Below the pieces are notes generated by a model. That model made no database searches, had not been told where the DNA came from, and saw only the letters and a list, made by a program, of their open reading frames with translations. The position numbers and the translations under genes are program-made. This document shows positions 41,715 through 52,262 of a stretch of DNA of 64,000 nt, one piece after another. Each line of letters starts with the position of its first letter. The stretch's first letter is position 1. The stretch comes from Chlorobiaceae bacterium (lineage in GTDB: Bacteria; Bacteroidota; Chlorobiia; Chlorobiales; Chlorobiaceae). The DNA lies in assembly GCA_013334525.1 (NCBI GenBank), contig JAAXXK010000004.1:19629-83628 (forward strand), in the 5' to 3' direction.

Positions 41715-44108
41715 TCAGTAGGTCAGGTCGATACCTGCTACATAGCTGCGACCAGCCGAGCGGAAGTTCACGACCTCCTCATACTGGACGTTGCCGATGT
41801 TGTTGCAGCCTACTGAAGCCGAGATGTTCTTGTTGATCTGATACTTCGCTCCCACGTTGAACAGCACATAATCGCCAGGATACCCTGCACCGAGAACATT
41901 GGTGCTCGAACTGATGTTCTTGTACTTGCCGATATACCGTCCGTTTACGTTGAGCCCAAGCGACTTGGTCGCTTTCCATGTCACGCTTGCCGATGCCGAA
42001 TGTTCAGGCCTGTAGGGAAGCCATGCCGGATCCGGGTTTGCATAGTTCGTGATGTACGCAAAGGTTCCAGGAGTATAAGTAGACCCCAGCGCTTTGTTCT
42101 TTGCGTTCAGGTAGGTGTACGAAAGGTTCAGGTTGACAGTGTCCGACGGACGGATGTTCACGCTTGTCTCGATACCCCAGATTCTTGCTTTGGCGAGGTT
42201 CTTGTACTGGAAGATCGGGGCTGTTCCGGAGTAGTAACCGTAGGTGCCAATCTGAACGGATTCGATCAAGTCGTTGTAGTCGTTGATAAATCCTGCAACG
42301 TCCACAGAGACCTTGTCGGTGAACTGTTTGAACATGCCCAGTTCATAAGCTGTCATGGTCTCTTTGTTCAAGTCCCCGTTTGGATAAACGGCACCATAAC
42401 CGCCTGCGTCAGTGACGAACCGTTCGTAGATAGACGGAGCCCGGAAACTTCTGCCCCATGATGCCCGGAAACTCAGGTCGTCCTGGGCTTTGTAGTTCAG
42501 GGCCACACGTGGACTGATAGCGTCGACCGCTTTGTTTTTGACTTCTACGGTACTTGGTATTCCTGGCGCAAAAACGCTGGTGATTTGATTGTACTTGACG
42601 ATGTCAGCACCAACGCCGCTCCAGTCATAACGCAAGGATGCGAGAGAAGTCAGCTTATCGGTGATTTTCCACTCGTCCTGCAGGAATGCCGAGAAATTCC
42701 TCTCCGGTTTTTCATGGTACGAACTGTCCGTAGAGAAGAGCAGCGATGAGGTGGCTTTAACATAGTTGGCGTCAACGCCCATAAGCAGACGATGGTTGTC
42801 GTTGAGTCTCCAGTCAAGCTTTGTTCCCACACCAACCCTGTCGGAGTAAGTCTCATTGAACGTTGAGCTCGTTGGGAAAACGTTGCGGCTTCCGTTGTGC
42901 GTGTAATAGACCCTGGTGTCAAGGGTGACATTGTCGTTGAAAAGCTTGACATAGTTCAAGCCAGCGAGCGCATTTTTCCTGATGGTTTTGGCAACGGTAT
43001 ATTTGGCCGAAAACGCATCATATGGGTGCAGAGCATCTGGCCACTGGTACTGATAGCCGCCGGACGACTCGGTATAGAAGCTGGAAAGCTGCAGGTACTG
43101 GGTCGAATCGATGTCGTAACGAACCTTGTACTTGATGTCGTTCATGTAGTACTGCAGGTTCTTGCGGTAGCCATCGTCATCGTTGTGGGTATAAAGCAGG
43201 CTGTAGCTCCACTTGCCGTTCTTGTTCCCGAGGCCGGCATACGCACTCTTGAAGATCGGGGTGTAATCCTTTCTGTAGTGGCTCTGGTCGCCCGATGGAG
43301 GCGCATCATAGAAGCCGACGCTCACACCGGCAACGACCTCCTGCTTCTGGGCAAGGTGACCGGTGACGTTGACCACACCACCCATGGCACCTGATCCGTA
43401 GAGGGTAGCCGCAGCGCCTTTCAGTACCTCGACTCTGTCTGCAGAGTTCAAGCTGGTTGTCTGCCAGACGATTTCACCGGATTGCGGTGCGTTGATCGGG
43501 AATCCATCGTAAAATGCGTTGACGCGGAGTCCGATACCGCCACCCTGGAAGGTGTTGGAGCCGCGGATCTGCATCGACGATGCTGTCTGACCGCCAGCGC
43601 GGGTCATGACGACGCCGGGGACTGATTCAAGTACCTTGTCGAGAGTTGGATTCGCTTGCTCCTTCATCTTCTCCTTTGAAACCACGTTTGCTGTAACCGG
43701 TACAGCGAGTCGGTCCTGCTTATAAAGCGAAGCGCCGACGACAACTTCAGAGGCCATGATGGTGGTCTGGCCGAGTGCGAAGTTGATTGTTGCGGTCTGT
43801 CCGTCACCGAGGTTCACGATCTGGGTCACCGGGGCATAGCCGATGATGGAGACTGAAACTTTCTGCTGCTTGGCAGGGACGTTCTTGATAACGAAGTTGC
43901 CGTTGATGTCCGTGGCTGTTGAGAAGTTGGTGCCAGGAATGACTACCGAGGCTCCTACGACGCCTTCACCGTCTGTTTTGTCTGTGACCCGTCCTTTCAG
44001 TACACCGTCCGCGGCGTAAGTCGTCAGCGGAACCAGTGAAGCCGAAACGAAAGACACAGACAGGAGAAGCCGCATCAGGAAAGATCCCTTTGCTTGTTGC
44101 TGTTCCAT
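41715..44108 (-). CDS. TonB-dependent outer membrane receptor with carboxypeptidase-regulatory-like N-domain
   Basis: GRVTDKTDGEGVVGASVVIPGTNFSTATDINGNFVIKNVP; plug GVVMTRAGGQTASSMQIRGSNTFQGGGIG; C-terminal YVAGIDLTY. Confidence 0.92.
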   Translation of the reverse strand: MEQQQAKGSFLMRLLLSVSFVSASLVPLTTYAADGVLKGRVTDKTDGEGVVGASVVIPGTNFSTATDINGNFVIKNVPAKQQKVSVSIIGYAPVTQIVNLGDGQTATINFALGQTTIMASEVVVGASLYKQDRLAVPVTANVVSKEKMKEQANPTLDKVLESVPGVVMTRAGGQTASSMQIRGSNTFQGGGIGLRVNAFYDGFPINAPQSGEIVWQTTSLNSADRVEVLKGAAATLYGSGAMGGVVNVTGHLAQKQEVVAGVSVGFYDAPPSGDQSHYRKDYTPIFKSAYAGLGNKNGKWSYSLLYTHNDDDGYRKNLQYYMNDIKYKVRYDIDSTQYLQLSSFYTESSGGYQYQWPDALHPYDAFSAKYTVAKTIRKNALAGLNYVKLFNDNVTLDTRVYYTHNGSRNVFPTSSTFNETYSDRVGVGTKLDWRLNDNHRLLMGVDANYVKATSSLLFSTDSSYHEKPERNFSAFLQDEWKITDKLTSLASLRYDWSGVGADIVKYNQITSVFAPGIPSTVEVKNKAVDAISPRVALNYKAQDDLSFRASWGRSFRAPSIYERFVTDAGGYGAVYPNGDLNKETMTAYELGMFKQFTDKVSVDVAGFINDYNDLIESVQIGTYGYYSGTAPIFQYKNLAKARIWGIETSVNIRPSDTVNLNLSYTYLNAKNKALGSTYTPGTFAYITNYANPDPAWLPYRPEHSASASVTWKATKSLGLNVNGRYIGKYKNISSSTNVLGAGYPGDYVLFNVGAKYQINKNISASVGCNNIGNVQYEEVVNFRSAGRSYVAGIDLTY

Positions 44109-44346
44109 GATTGTGGTGTTGTGTTGTTTGTGTTGTGTGTGTGCTTTAGCGAGAGAAAAAAAATCCTAAAACGGCAGCAAACTGGTGCTGCCATTCCCTT
44201 GCTGCTCATGGGCACAGGCGGGTGGCCATCGGTATGTATGGGCGTGTGTATCATTCAACTGCAATACTGCATCTTGCAAATCTATGGTAAAATGACAGAA
44301 AGTCCAAGTAATGATTTGACGGGCATTTGCCGGAGGGCAAAAAAAA

Positions 44347-44368
44347 GTCCCGCGGTTGAAGGCGGGAC
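44347..44368 (-). terminator. Terminator downstream of the alpha-oxoamine synthase gene
   Basis: gtcccgc ... gcgggac stem with A-run on + strand (T-run on - strand). Confidence 0.75.
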
Positions 44369-44403
44369 CATGTATATAAATATTGTCTACAGAGGCTTCA
44401 GCC

Positions 44404-45606
44404 TTATATAACGCCCAGTTCGCGGCCTATGGTTTCAAACTCCATGATGACCTTGTCGAGGTGCTCTTTTTCGTGCGTTGCCATAAAGCTGGTTCTCAGC
44501 GCTTCGTGGCCGGGCATGACTCCGGGCCGGATGAATGCATTGACATAAACGCCTGCATCGAACAGTTTTTTCCAGAAAATGAGGGTTTTCATCTGGTCAG
44601 CGATCAGTACGGTGACGATGGCCGTACGCGAAGGCATGAGCGTGAATCCTGCCTTCAGCAATCCCTGTCGCACATAGTCGGTGTTTGCAATCAGCTTTTC
44701 GGTCAGCTCCGGCTGATCCTTGATGATTTCAAGGGAGGCGAGCACGGCCGCCACGCTGGCCGGGGTTGGAGATGCGCTGAAGATGAGCGAGGCTGCGTTG
44801 TGCTTGATATAGTTGATCACCGAGCGGTCACCGACGACATAGCCGCCAAGGGATCCGAACGTTTTGGAGAAGGTTCCCATGATCATGTCGACATCGTCAA
44901 CAAGGTCGAATTCAGAGGGGGTTCCCCTGCCTCCGCGACCGATGACGCCTACGGCATGTGCATCGTCGATAAGGATGCGGGCATTGTATTTTTTTGCAAG
45001 GGCGACAAGGCCAGAAAGGTCGACGATCTCGCCTGAGACCGAGAAGACGCCATCGGAGACGATAAGCCGGGCAGCGGCCTCCGGGATACTCTGGAGCACA
45101 CGCTCCAGGTCGGCCATGTTGTTGTGGTTGTAACGCACCTGGATGGCTCCGGCACCCTGCGCCATGATCGAAGCGGCTACGAGGCTGGCGTGGTTGTCAC
45201 GGTCGGCAACGATGTATTCGCCGCGCTGGACGAGCGTTGGTATGATGCCCTGGCCCGTCTGGTAACCGGTGCTGAAAAGCAGGCAACGCTCTTTTTCGAA
45301 AAAGTCGGCGAGCTTCTCCTCAAGTTCGTTATGAAGTTTGACCGTCCCGGTCATGTATCGTGAACCGGAACAGCTCGTCCCGTATTTCTTTATTGCATCG
45401 ATCGATGCCTGCTTTACCTTCGGTTCGGCAGTCAGTCCCAGATAGTTGTTGGAGCCTGCCATGACCATCCTTTTGCCACCAAAGGAGACGACAGGTCCTT
45501 CTGTTTCATCTATCGGGTGAAAAAACGGGTAAACGCCCTGCGCCTTGACTTCGTCAGCAAGGGTGAAGTCAATACACTTCTTAAAAAGATCTTTCGTTTT
45601 TTCCAC
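44404..45606 (-). CDS. PLP-dependent alpha-oxoamine synthase, serine palmitoyltransferase/KBL/BioF family
   Basis: [85 protein letters not shown]. Confidence 0.88.
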   Translation of the reverse strand: MEKTKDLFKKCIDFTLADEVKAQGVYPFFHPIDETEGPVVSFGGKRMVMAGSNNYLGLTAEPKVKQASIDAIKKYGTSCSGSRYMTGTVKLHNELEEKLADFFEKERCLLFSTGYQTGQGIIPTLVQRGEYIVADRDNHASLVAASIMAQGAGAIQVRYNHNNMADLERVLQSIPEAAARLIVSDGVFSVSGEIVDLSGLVALAKKYNARILIDDAHAVGVIGRGGRGTPSEFDLVDDVDMIMGTFSKTFGSLGGYVVGDRSVINYIKHNAASLIFSASPTPASVAAVLASLEIIKDQPELTEKLIANTDYVRQGLLKAGFTLMPSRTAIVTVLIADQMKTLIFWKKLFDAGVYVNAFIRPGVMPGHEALRTSFMATHEKEHLDKVIMEFETIGRELGVI

Positions 45607-45858
45607 AGGTTACGGTTTTACGTCTATGTTCTCGCTGATCACTTGAGTAGGTAATGTTTCTCTCTGGCGATAAACATTCAGCGCAGCTTCAATGGGGTTG
45701 CGTATTCTATAATGAAGCAGAAATGTATTAAAAATTTCCTTTTTTTGATAGACAGCGATTCGTTTTTTATACGGTAGGCTTACCGTAGGGCTCTCGCTGG
45801 ATTCGGAAAGCCCCTGGGTTCTGGTGCTGAACGTAACATCAATTGGAGTAAGTATTTT

Positions 45859-46860
45859 ATGGGAGAGATGATTCTGGTTACCGGATCGACCGGTTTTATC
45901 GGGTCGAGGATGGTCGATGCGCTTCTCAGCCGTGGGGTCGCAGTCCGGGTGCTGCTCAGGCCTGAAAGCACGCCATCGCTCCCGGAATCGAACCATGCCG
46001 GAGTCGAGGAGTGCCGTGCCGGCTACCGTGATCCTGAAGCTCTCGGCAGGGCGGTCAGGGGGGTCAGTGCGATCATCCATCTTGCCGGCGTGACCAGGGC
46101 GGTCGATGAGGTCGGGTTTTTCGACGGTAATGTTCTGCCTGTCGAAAATATCCTGGAAGCTGTCAGGAAACACAATCCGGAACTGAAACGATTTCTGCTG
46201 GTCTCATCGCTTGCCGCAGCAGGCCCCGCATCATCCTCCTGGCCGGGAGTCAGCGAGTCCGACCAGCCCAATCCCGTCAGTGCTTACGGGCGAAGCAAAC
46301 TGCTTGGTGAGGAGGCTGCTTTACGCTACGGCGCAAAGGTGCCGGTAACCATTGTTCGTCCTCCTGCCGTTTACGGACCGGGAGACAGGGATATCCTTGA
46401 GGTGTTCGGGATGATGAAGAAAGGCTATCTGGTTTCGGCCGGCTCCGCAAAACGACAGCGCTTCAGCATGGTTCATGTCGATGACCTGATCGAGGGTATC
46501 CTGTTGGCGCTGCGAAGCGAAGCAGCAGCCGGAGGTACCTATTACATTACTGCTCCCCGTGCCTACGGGTGGGATGAAGTGATCGCCGCAGCCCGTCCTG
46601 TGCTCGGATTCGGGCGGCTTTTGCGCATCAGCCTTCCCGATCCGCTGGTATTCGGTCTCGGCGCGGTTTTCGGCGCTGCGGCGGGTATTACCGGCAAGAG
46701 CTCCTTGATCAACAGGGACAAGGCCACCGAACTGGTGCAGGATTACTGGGTCTGCAGCCATGAAAAAGCCGAACGTGAGCTGGGCTTTGTCGCCAGGACA
46801 ACGCTGACCGAAGGGGTAGTTACGACGCTGCAATGGTACCAGCGCAAAGGGTGGCTGTGA
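45859..46860 (+). CDS. NAD-dependent epimerase/dehydratase (extended SDR)
   Basis: ILVTGSTGFIGSRMVDALLSRGVAVRVLLRPES; YGRSK active-site motif. Confidence 0.87.
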   Translation: MGEMILVTGSTGFIGSRMVDALLSRGVAVRVLLRPESTPSLPESNHAGVEECRAGYRDPEALGRAVRGVSAIIHLAGVTRAVDEVGFFDGNVLPVENILEAVRKHNPELKRFLLVSSLAAAGPASSSWPGVSESDQPNPVSAYGRSKLLGEEAALRYGAKVPVTIVRPPAVYGPGDRDILEVFGMMKKGYLVSAGSAKRQRFSMVHVDDLIEGILLALRSEAAAGGTYYITAPRAYGWDEVIAAARPVLGFGRLLRISLPDPLVFGLGAVFGAAAGITGKSSLINRDKATELVQDYWVCSHEKAERELGFVARTTLTEGVVTTLQWYQRKGWL

Positions 46861-46890
46861 AAAGAGGGAAGGGAGCAAAAATCAAGAAAA

Positions 46891-47002
46891 GGACCAAAAG
46901 GACATAAGGGACCAAAGGGACATAAAGGTTCTAAGAAATAATTCTTCGTCCATCAAGTCCATCAAGTCCATTCCGTCCATAACGTCCATTCTTACATTAC
47001 AT
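46891..47002. repeat. GGACC/GTCCAT-periodic intergenic repeat
   Basis: aggaccaaaaggacataagggaccaaaggg and cgtccatcaagtccatcaagtccattccgtccataacgtccattcttacatt, about 10-nt periodicity. Confidence 0.75.
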
Positions 47003-47021
47003 TCTTCTCCCCCCCCCCCGT

Positions 47022-48062
47022 TCACCCGAGAATCTTCTGCATCAGGCGGAGCAGGGTGAATTTTTCGTCGGTGGCGGTTGCCAGGCCCTTGAGGGCGGCG
47101 TCGGCTTCCCTGAGGGCGAGAATTGCTCGTTCGGTTTCGATGCTGCTGAAAAGTTTTGCGTAGCCGATATAATTCTTTGCGAAAAACTCCTGGCGTCCGT
47201 ACATGCCGAGCATGGCGGCTGTTTCCTGAAGCGTTTTCTGCTGCAATCCGGGGGTCTGCAGTTTCCAGATCCGAATGAAAAAGGTCGTCAGGTAGCGCAC
47301 GATGTTCATCAATCCATCTTTCTGCCCCTCCTGGTCCATGATCATCAGGGCGATGCCGCTGCAGAGCCTGAGGTTTTTGCCGACGAGCGCCTTTTCAAGT
47401 TCAAAAACGTTGTATTTGCGTGAAATGCCGACGCAGTCGCAGACGTCGTCGAGGGTGATGCGTTTGTCAGGTCGTTTGTCCGACGCATAGAGAGTCAGTT
47501 TTTCCAGCTCCTGGCAGATCTGCCGCGACGAAGGTTCGATGTAGCCGGAGAACGCCTTGAGGGCTTCGGGTTCGAAATCCCATCCAGCCGCTCTTGCCCT
47601 TTCGGATGCAAAGATATCGGGGTGTTTGATGGCCGGGAACTCCTGGCGGAACGGTTTCAGGTATTTGTAGGGAGATTTTTCGAGCTCCTTTTTCTCGATC
47701 TCTTCGGCATCGAGCACCAGCACGGCGAACGGAGCCGGGCTGGAAAGGTAACGGGCGAAAGACTCTTCCTGGTTCTGGAGCTGTTCCTTGCTTCCCCCTT
47801 TCTTCAGCTTTTCGAACTGGCGGACGATCACCAGCTTTTTTTCGGTGAACATCGGGTACTCCGACGCGGCGGATATGATCTCTCCGAGTGAGAGGTCAGG
47901 TCCGTACAGGACGAGCGTATTGAGGGCGGCCTCGTTTTCCGATGGAAAAAGAGCCGCCTTCAGTTGCGCTTCGATCTCTTCCTTGAGCCAGCTTTCAGGG
48001 CCCTGAAAGAAATACACCGGGGCTATCCGGCCCGATGCGATCTGTTTTTTCAGGTCTGACAT
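47022..48062 (-). CDS. holA: DNA polymerase III delta subunit
   Basis: [24 protein letters not shown]...[18 protein letters not shown]; HolA-like architecture. Confidence 0.87.
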   Translation of the reverse strand: MSDLKKQIASGRIAPVYFFQGPESWLKEEIEAQLKAALFPSENEAALNTLVLYGPDLSLGEIISAASEYPMFTEKKLVIVRQFEKLKKGGSKEQLQNQEESFARYLSSPAPFAVLVLDAEEIEKKELEKSPYKYLKPFRQEFPAIKHPDIFASERARAAGWDFEPEALKAFSGYIEPSSRQICQELEKLTLYASDKRPDKRITLDDVCDCVGISRKYNVFELEKALVGKNLRLCSGIALMIMDQEGQKDGLMNIVRYLTTFFIRIWKLQTPGLQQKTLQETAAMLGMYGRQEFFAKNYIGYAKLFSSIETERAILALREADAALKGLATATDEKFTLLRLMQKILG

Positions 48063-48088
48063 GACGATTTTCCGGCTGGTATCAAGGT

Positions 48089-48583
48089 TCAGAAGGGCAG
48101 GTCATCTTTTTCGATCTCCTGCACGCTGCCGGTCGAACTCCTGTCGCTGAAATCCCCGGATGCGGATTCCTGCCTTGGTGGTTTTACGGACGGTTGGCGC
48201 TCCTGGCCTCCATACGACTGTTCACCCATGCCACTGCCGGAATCTTTGCCTGAACCGAGCATCTGCATGTCGCTGCAGACGATCTCGGTCGTATATTTTT
48301 TTTCACCGGACTTGCTGTCGTCCCATGAGCGGGTCTGGAGACGGCCTTCAAGATAAACCTGACGTCCTTTTTTGAGGTACTGGCTGCAGATGTCGGCGAG
48401 CTTGCCCCAGACGACGATGCGGTGCCATTCGGTGCGCTCCTGCTGATTGCCGCTGCTGTCCTTGAAGCCCTCGCTGGTCGCGACGGTGAAATTGACGACT
48501 ACCTGGCCTGATGCGGTTTCCCGGCGTTCAGGATCGTTGCCCAGATGTCCGATGAGCATCACTTTGTTTAAGCCTTTTGCCAT
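48089..48583 (-). CDS. ssb: Single-stranded DNA-binding protein
   Basis: [40 protein letters not shown]...EIEKDDLPF acidic C-terminal tip. Confidence 0.95.
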   Translation of the reverse strand: MAKGLNKVMLIGHLGNDPERRETASGQVVVNFTVATSEGFKDSSGNQQERTEWHRIVVWGKLADICSQYLKKGRQVYLEGRLQTRSWDDSKSGEKKYTTEIVCSDMQMLGSGKDSGSGMGEQSYGGQERQPSVKPPRQESASGDFSDRSSTGSVQEIEKDDLPF

Positions 48584-48733
48584 GGTGATAAGCAGGTTTT
48601 TCGGTTTTGTCAAAGGAGTCTCTCATTATTTGCCGTAAGCAGAGACCCCGGAGATCATGCCAGTTCGGATGAAAAATGCATGATTTTATTGATAAATGTA
48701 AACTACGCCAATATTCGCAACTCTTCCAAGAGC

Positions 48734-49528
48734 CTATGATGTGAAACGGCTTGAGTCGATGACCGGTCCTTCCCGGCAGAGAAGCATGCTCTCTTTTTCT
48801 CCATTGGCATTGTTCAGCTCCACCATACATCCGTAGCAGATGCCGACGCCGCATCCCATGATCGATTCGAGGGAGAGTTCGCAGGAAATATCGCGCTCTT
48901 TGCAGAACCGGGCGAGCGCTTTCAGCATCGGGTTAGGACCGCAGGCGAAGACCTTGGATCTTTCTGACGAAGGTCGCGATGCGAGATGGTTTCTGAGCAG
49001 TTCCACGACATTGCCGTGGAACCCCTCCGAGCCGTCGTCGGTTGCCGTGCTGCAGTTCGAAAGGCCCCGGGTCAGCAGATCGGAGCGGGTACGACCTCCG
49101 ACAAGGTGACGGAAATGGTGACCTTCAGCGGCAAGCCTCTTTTCAAGAAACAGCATGGGAGCGGTACCGATTCCGCCTGAAACGAGCAGTGCGGTATCAA
49201 AATCGCCGGTATCGGTGCCGAATGCGTTGCCGAGCGGTCCGAGTACCATGATGCTCTCCCCGCAGGTCGACCCGCATAGCTGGGCCGTTGCCCGGCCGAC
49301 GGATTTGACCATGACGTCGATGATGTCGCCACGGACGTTATGGATGCAGAACGGTCGTCTTAGCAGGGGCTGGTCGGAAGCATTGACCTTGATGTTGACG
49401 AAGTTGCCGGGTCGCGCAGTGGCGGCGATTTCAGGGCAGACCATCGAAATGATCGAAACACCGGATCCCGCTTGACGGGTTTCACTGATCTGGGTCCTGA
49501 GATCGGAAATGGAGCTTGTGGGAAGCAT
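48734..49528 (-). CDS. pyrK: Dihydroorotate dehydrogenase electron transfer subunit-like protein
   Basis: LLRRPFCIHNV, VLGPLGNAF, LVSGGIGTAPMLFL, C-terminal SLESIMGCGVGICYGCMVEL Fe-S motif. Confidence 0.88.
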   Translation of the reverse strand: MLPTSSISDLRTQISETRQAGSGVSIISMVCPEIAATARPGNFVNIKVNASDQPLLRRPFCIHNVRGDIIDVMVKSVGRATAQLCGSTCGESIMVLGPLGNAFGTDTGDFDTALLVSGGIGTAPMLFLEKRLAAEGHHFRHLVGGRTRSDLLTRGLSNCSTATDDGSEGFHGNVVELLRNHLASRPSSERSKVFACGPNPMLKALARFCKERDISCELSLESIMGCGVGICYGCMVELNNANGEKESMLLCREGPVIDSSRFTS

Positions 49529-49856
49529 TGGTCAACACTTTGTTATGTCGTGAGCCGTCAATAGCCGGTATCGATATTGATCCGGCACTGAAACACTCTT
49601 CGATAAATCGTCAGCCATTAATTAAGAGCACCGGCAACGATTTTGCAAATTAGTTTCGGCAGGCATGGCAAGGCCTGGTCATCATAATAGACAGTATAAT
49701 AAATATATACAGGCCGCCGGAGTCGTACATGCCGGAATACAGCTTTCATGAGACACTTTATTGTTCAAGCATTGGCTGTTAATGTTCTTTTGCAGAATAA
49801 CGGGAGATGTATATCTTTAACGTCTTGGCTGTAACAATAAATCCAATGCCTGGTTC

Positions 49857-51074
49857 ATGCGTATATTAACTTTTACTGGTAAAGGCGGAGTAGGGAAAAC
49901 AAGTGTTTCGGCTGCTACAGCCGTTCGTCTTTCCGAGTTGGGGCATCGCACTTTGGTGCTGTCTACCGATCCTGCCCACAGCCTTTCCGACTCTTTCAAT
50001 CTCCCCCTTGGCGCAGAGCCGACCAAAATCAAGGAGAACCTTCATGCTATCGAGGTGAATCCCTATGTGGACCTCAAGCAGAACTGGCATTCAGTACAGA
50101 AATATTATACCCGTATTTTCATGGCCCAGGGAGTTTCAGGGGTTATGGCCGATGAAATGACGATCCTGCCCGGCATGGAAGAGCTTTTCTCACTGCTTCG
50201 GATCAAACGTTACAAGGCCTCAGGCCTCTACGATACCCTTGTACTCGACACGGCTCCTACCGGAGAGACGCTTCGCCTGCTTTCCCTTCCTGATACCCTT
50301 TCCTGGGGAATGAAAGCCGTCAAGAATGTCAACAAATACATTGTTCGCCCGCTCAGCAAGCCGCTGTCGAAAATGTCCGACAAGATAGCCTATTACATTC
50401 CGCCGGAAGATGCCATCGAATCGGTCGACCAGGTTTTTGACGAGCTTGAGGATATCCGCGAGATCCTGACCGACAACGTCAAGTCTACGGTCAGGCTGGT
50501 CATGAACGCCGAGAAGATGTCGATCAAGGAGACCATGCGCGCCCTTACCTACCTGAACCTTTATGGTTTCAAGGTCGATATGGTGCTTGTCAACAAACTG
50601 CTCGATACACAGGAAAACAGCGGATACCTTGAGAAATGGAAGGGAATCCAGCAGAAATACCTGGGCGAAATCGAAGAGGGATTTGCCCCCCTGCCGGTCA
50701 AGAAGATGAAGATGTACGACCAGGAGATCGTTGGCGTCAAGTCACTCGAGGTTTTTGCACATGACATCTACGGAGATACCGATCCGTCACGACTCATGTA
50801 CGACGAACCGCCGATCAAGTTCATCCGCAACGGCGACGTTTACGAAGTGCAGCTCAAACTCATGTTCGCCAACCCTGTCGATATCGACGTTTGGGTGACC
50901 GGCGACGAACTCTACATCCAGATCGGAAACCAGAGGAAAGTCATAACCCTCCCGATCAGTCTCACCGGACTGGAACCGGGCGAAGCCGTATTCAAGGACA
51001 AGTGGCTCCACATTCCGTTCGATCTTGCCAACCAGGGGCAGCATCATCGTACCAGGGAGCTTCACAAGGCTTGA
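49857..51074 (+). CDS. ArsA/Get3-like P-loop ATPase with C-terminal Hsp20-like domain
   Basis: [47 protein letters not shown]-terminal EVQLKLMFANPVDIDVWVTGDELYIQIGNQRKVITLP; no Cys residues. Confidence 0.9.
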   Translation: MRILTFTGKGGVGKTSVSAATAVRLSELGHRTLVLSTDPAHSLSDSFNLPLGAEPTKIKENLHAIEVNPYVDLKQNWHSVQKYYTRIFMAQGVSGVMADEMTILPGMEELFSLLRIKRYKASGLYDTLVLDTAPTGETLRLLSLPDTLSWGMKAVKNVNKYIVRPLSKPLSKMSDKIAYYIPPEDAIESVDQVFDELEDIREILTDNVKSTVRLVMNAEKMSIKETMRALTYLNLYGFKVDMVLVNKLLDTQENSGYLEKWKGIQQKYLGEIEEGFAPLPVKKMKMYDQEIVGVKSLEVFAHDIYGDTDPSRLMYDEPPIKFIRNGDVYEVQLKLMFANPVDIDVWVTGDELYIQIGNQRKVITLPISLTGLEPGEAVFKDKWLHIPFDLANQGQHHRTRELHKA

Positions 51075-51189
51075 GGCGAAGGTGGTCAAGTTTGATCAGG
51101 GTATATTTTTTTTTACCTTGAACTATGGTAATTTGCACTGTAACAAACTAACGAGGGCTGTTTAAGCAGCCGCAATTAAGGAGGACACA

Positions 51190-51609
51190 ATGTCAGAGTC
51201 GTATCAGAAACTTCGCAAGGACTTTAAGGAACTCGATTTCACCGACAGACTCACCTTTCTTGCCGAAAGCGTGCTTCTGACCGGCCAGAGCGCCATCGTC
51301 GGCGGACTGGAAGTGGCAGGCAGCGTCGTAGAGACCGTCGCCGGTACGGTTGGTTCGCTTGTCGATGCATCGGGTATCGGCAACATCCTGGGTGGCCCCA
51401 GCGGTGTCGTTGGTGAAACCATCGACCGTGTGGCGATCACCGTGAAAGATGTCTCCCGTTCCGCAGGCGAACTTTACAGCGATGCCGTAAAGAACGTTGA
51501 GAACGCTACGGGCAATGCTGCGAAAGCTGTCGGCGATGCCGGTGTATCAGCTTCCGAAGCGGTAAAAAATATTGCCGGTTCGTTCCAGAAAACCACAGGT
51601 AAAGCATGA
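51190..51609 (+). CDS. csmC: Chlorosome envelope protein, CsmC-like
   Basis: Gly/Ala/Val-rich 139-aa protein ([40 protein letters not shown]) directly upstream of csmA. Confidence 0.82.
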   Translation: MSESYQKLRKDFKELDFTDRLTFLAESVLLTGQSAIVGGLEVAGSVVETVAGTVGSLVDASGIGNILGGPSGVVGETIDRVAITVKDVSRSAGELYSDAVKNVENATGNAAKAVGDAGVSASEAVKNIAGSFQKTTGKA

Positions 51610-51771
51610 TGTAGTTGAATATTCCGGTTCGTTTCCGTCTGGAAACACGGCTGGATAGCCATCAGAATCTTTTATTTGTGTTTTTTTGATTATTCGCTTA
51701 TTTTTATCCTAAAGTCGCAATTTTATCGAATGTTGTTTTTTTCTGTCAATTAAATTCCAAAAGGAGGAGTT

Positions 51772-52014
51772 ATGAGTGGAGGAGGAGTATTTACCGATAT
51801 CTTAGCCGCCGCAGGCCGCATTTTCGAAGTTATGGTTGAAGGTCATTGGGAAACCGTCGGCATGCTTTTTGACTCACTGGGCAAAGGCACCATGCGTATC
51901 AATCGCAATGCCTATGGTTCACTGGGTGGCGGTTCCAGCCTTCGTGGTTCTTCACCTGAGGTTTCCGGCTATGCCGTTCCTACCAAGGAAGTTGAATCCA
52001 AGTTTGCCAAATAA
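51772..52014 (+). CDS. csmA: Chlorosome baseplate bacteriochlorophyll a-binding protein (precursor)
   Basis: [54 protein letters not shown]..., immediately recognisable CsmA. Confidence 0.98.
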   Translation: MSGGGVFTDILAAAGRIFEVMVEGHWETVGMLFDSLGKGTMRINRNAYGSLGGGSSLRGSSPEVSGYAVPTKEVESKFAK

Positions 52015-52038
52015 GCAAACTGGTCAGCAGATTACACA

Positions 52039-52075
52039 AGCAGTGACAGGCAAAAACCGTCACTGCTTTTTTTTT
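52039..52075 (+). terminator. Rho-independent terminator of csmC-csmA
   Basis: agcagtgac-aggcaaaaacc-gtcactgct followed by T-run. Confidence 0.85.
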
Positions 52076-52262
52076 GTAGTGAGCACTCATCTGACTTTGC
52101 GCATTTTTCGACATTCGACTCGTCTACCGATCTCTTCCTGCACCTTCCTGCCCTGCTTTCCCCGGTTCTTTGTTACGTAATTTATTTTAGTTTTCATATT
52201 TTAGTAATTCGAGCATTTAATTGACGATCAACGGACTTTACAGGTAACAGACCGAAGCGGTA

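Noticed and set aside
44161-44345. Cobalamin riboswitch upstream of the TonB receptor
   Set aside because: Only a gggaa stretch resembles a core box; the conserved B12-box (GCCACTG) was not found. Kept only as an undefined attenuator candidate
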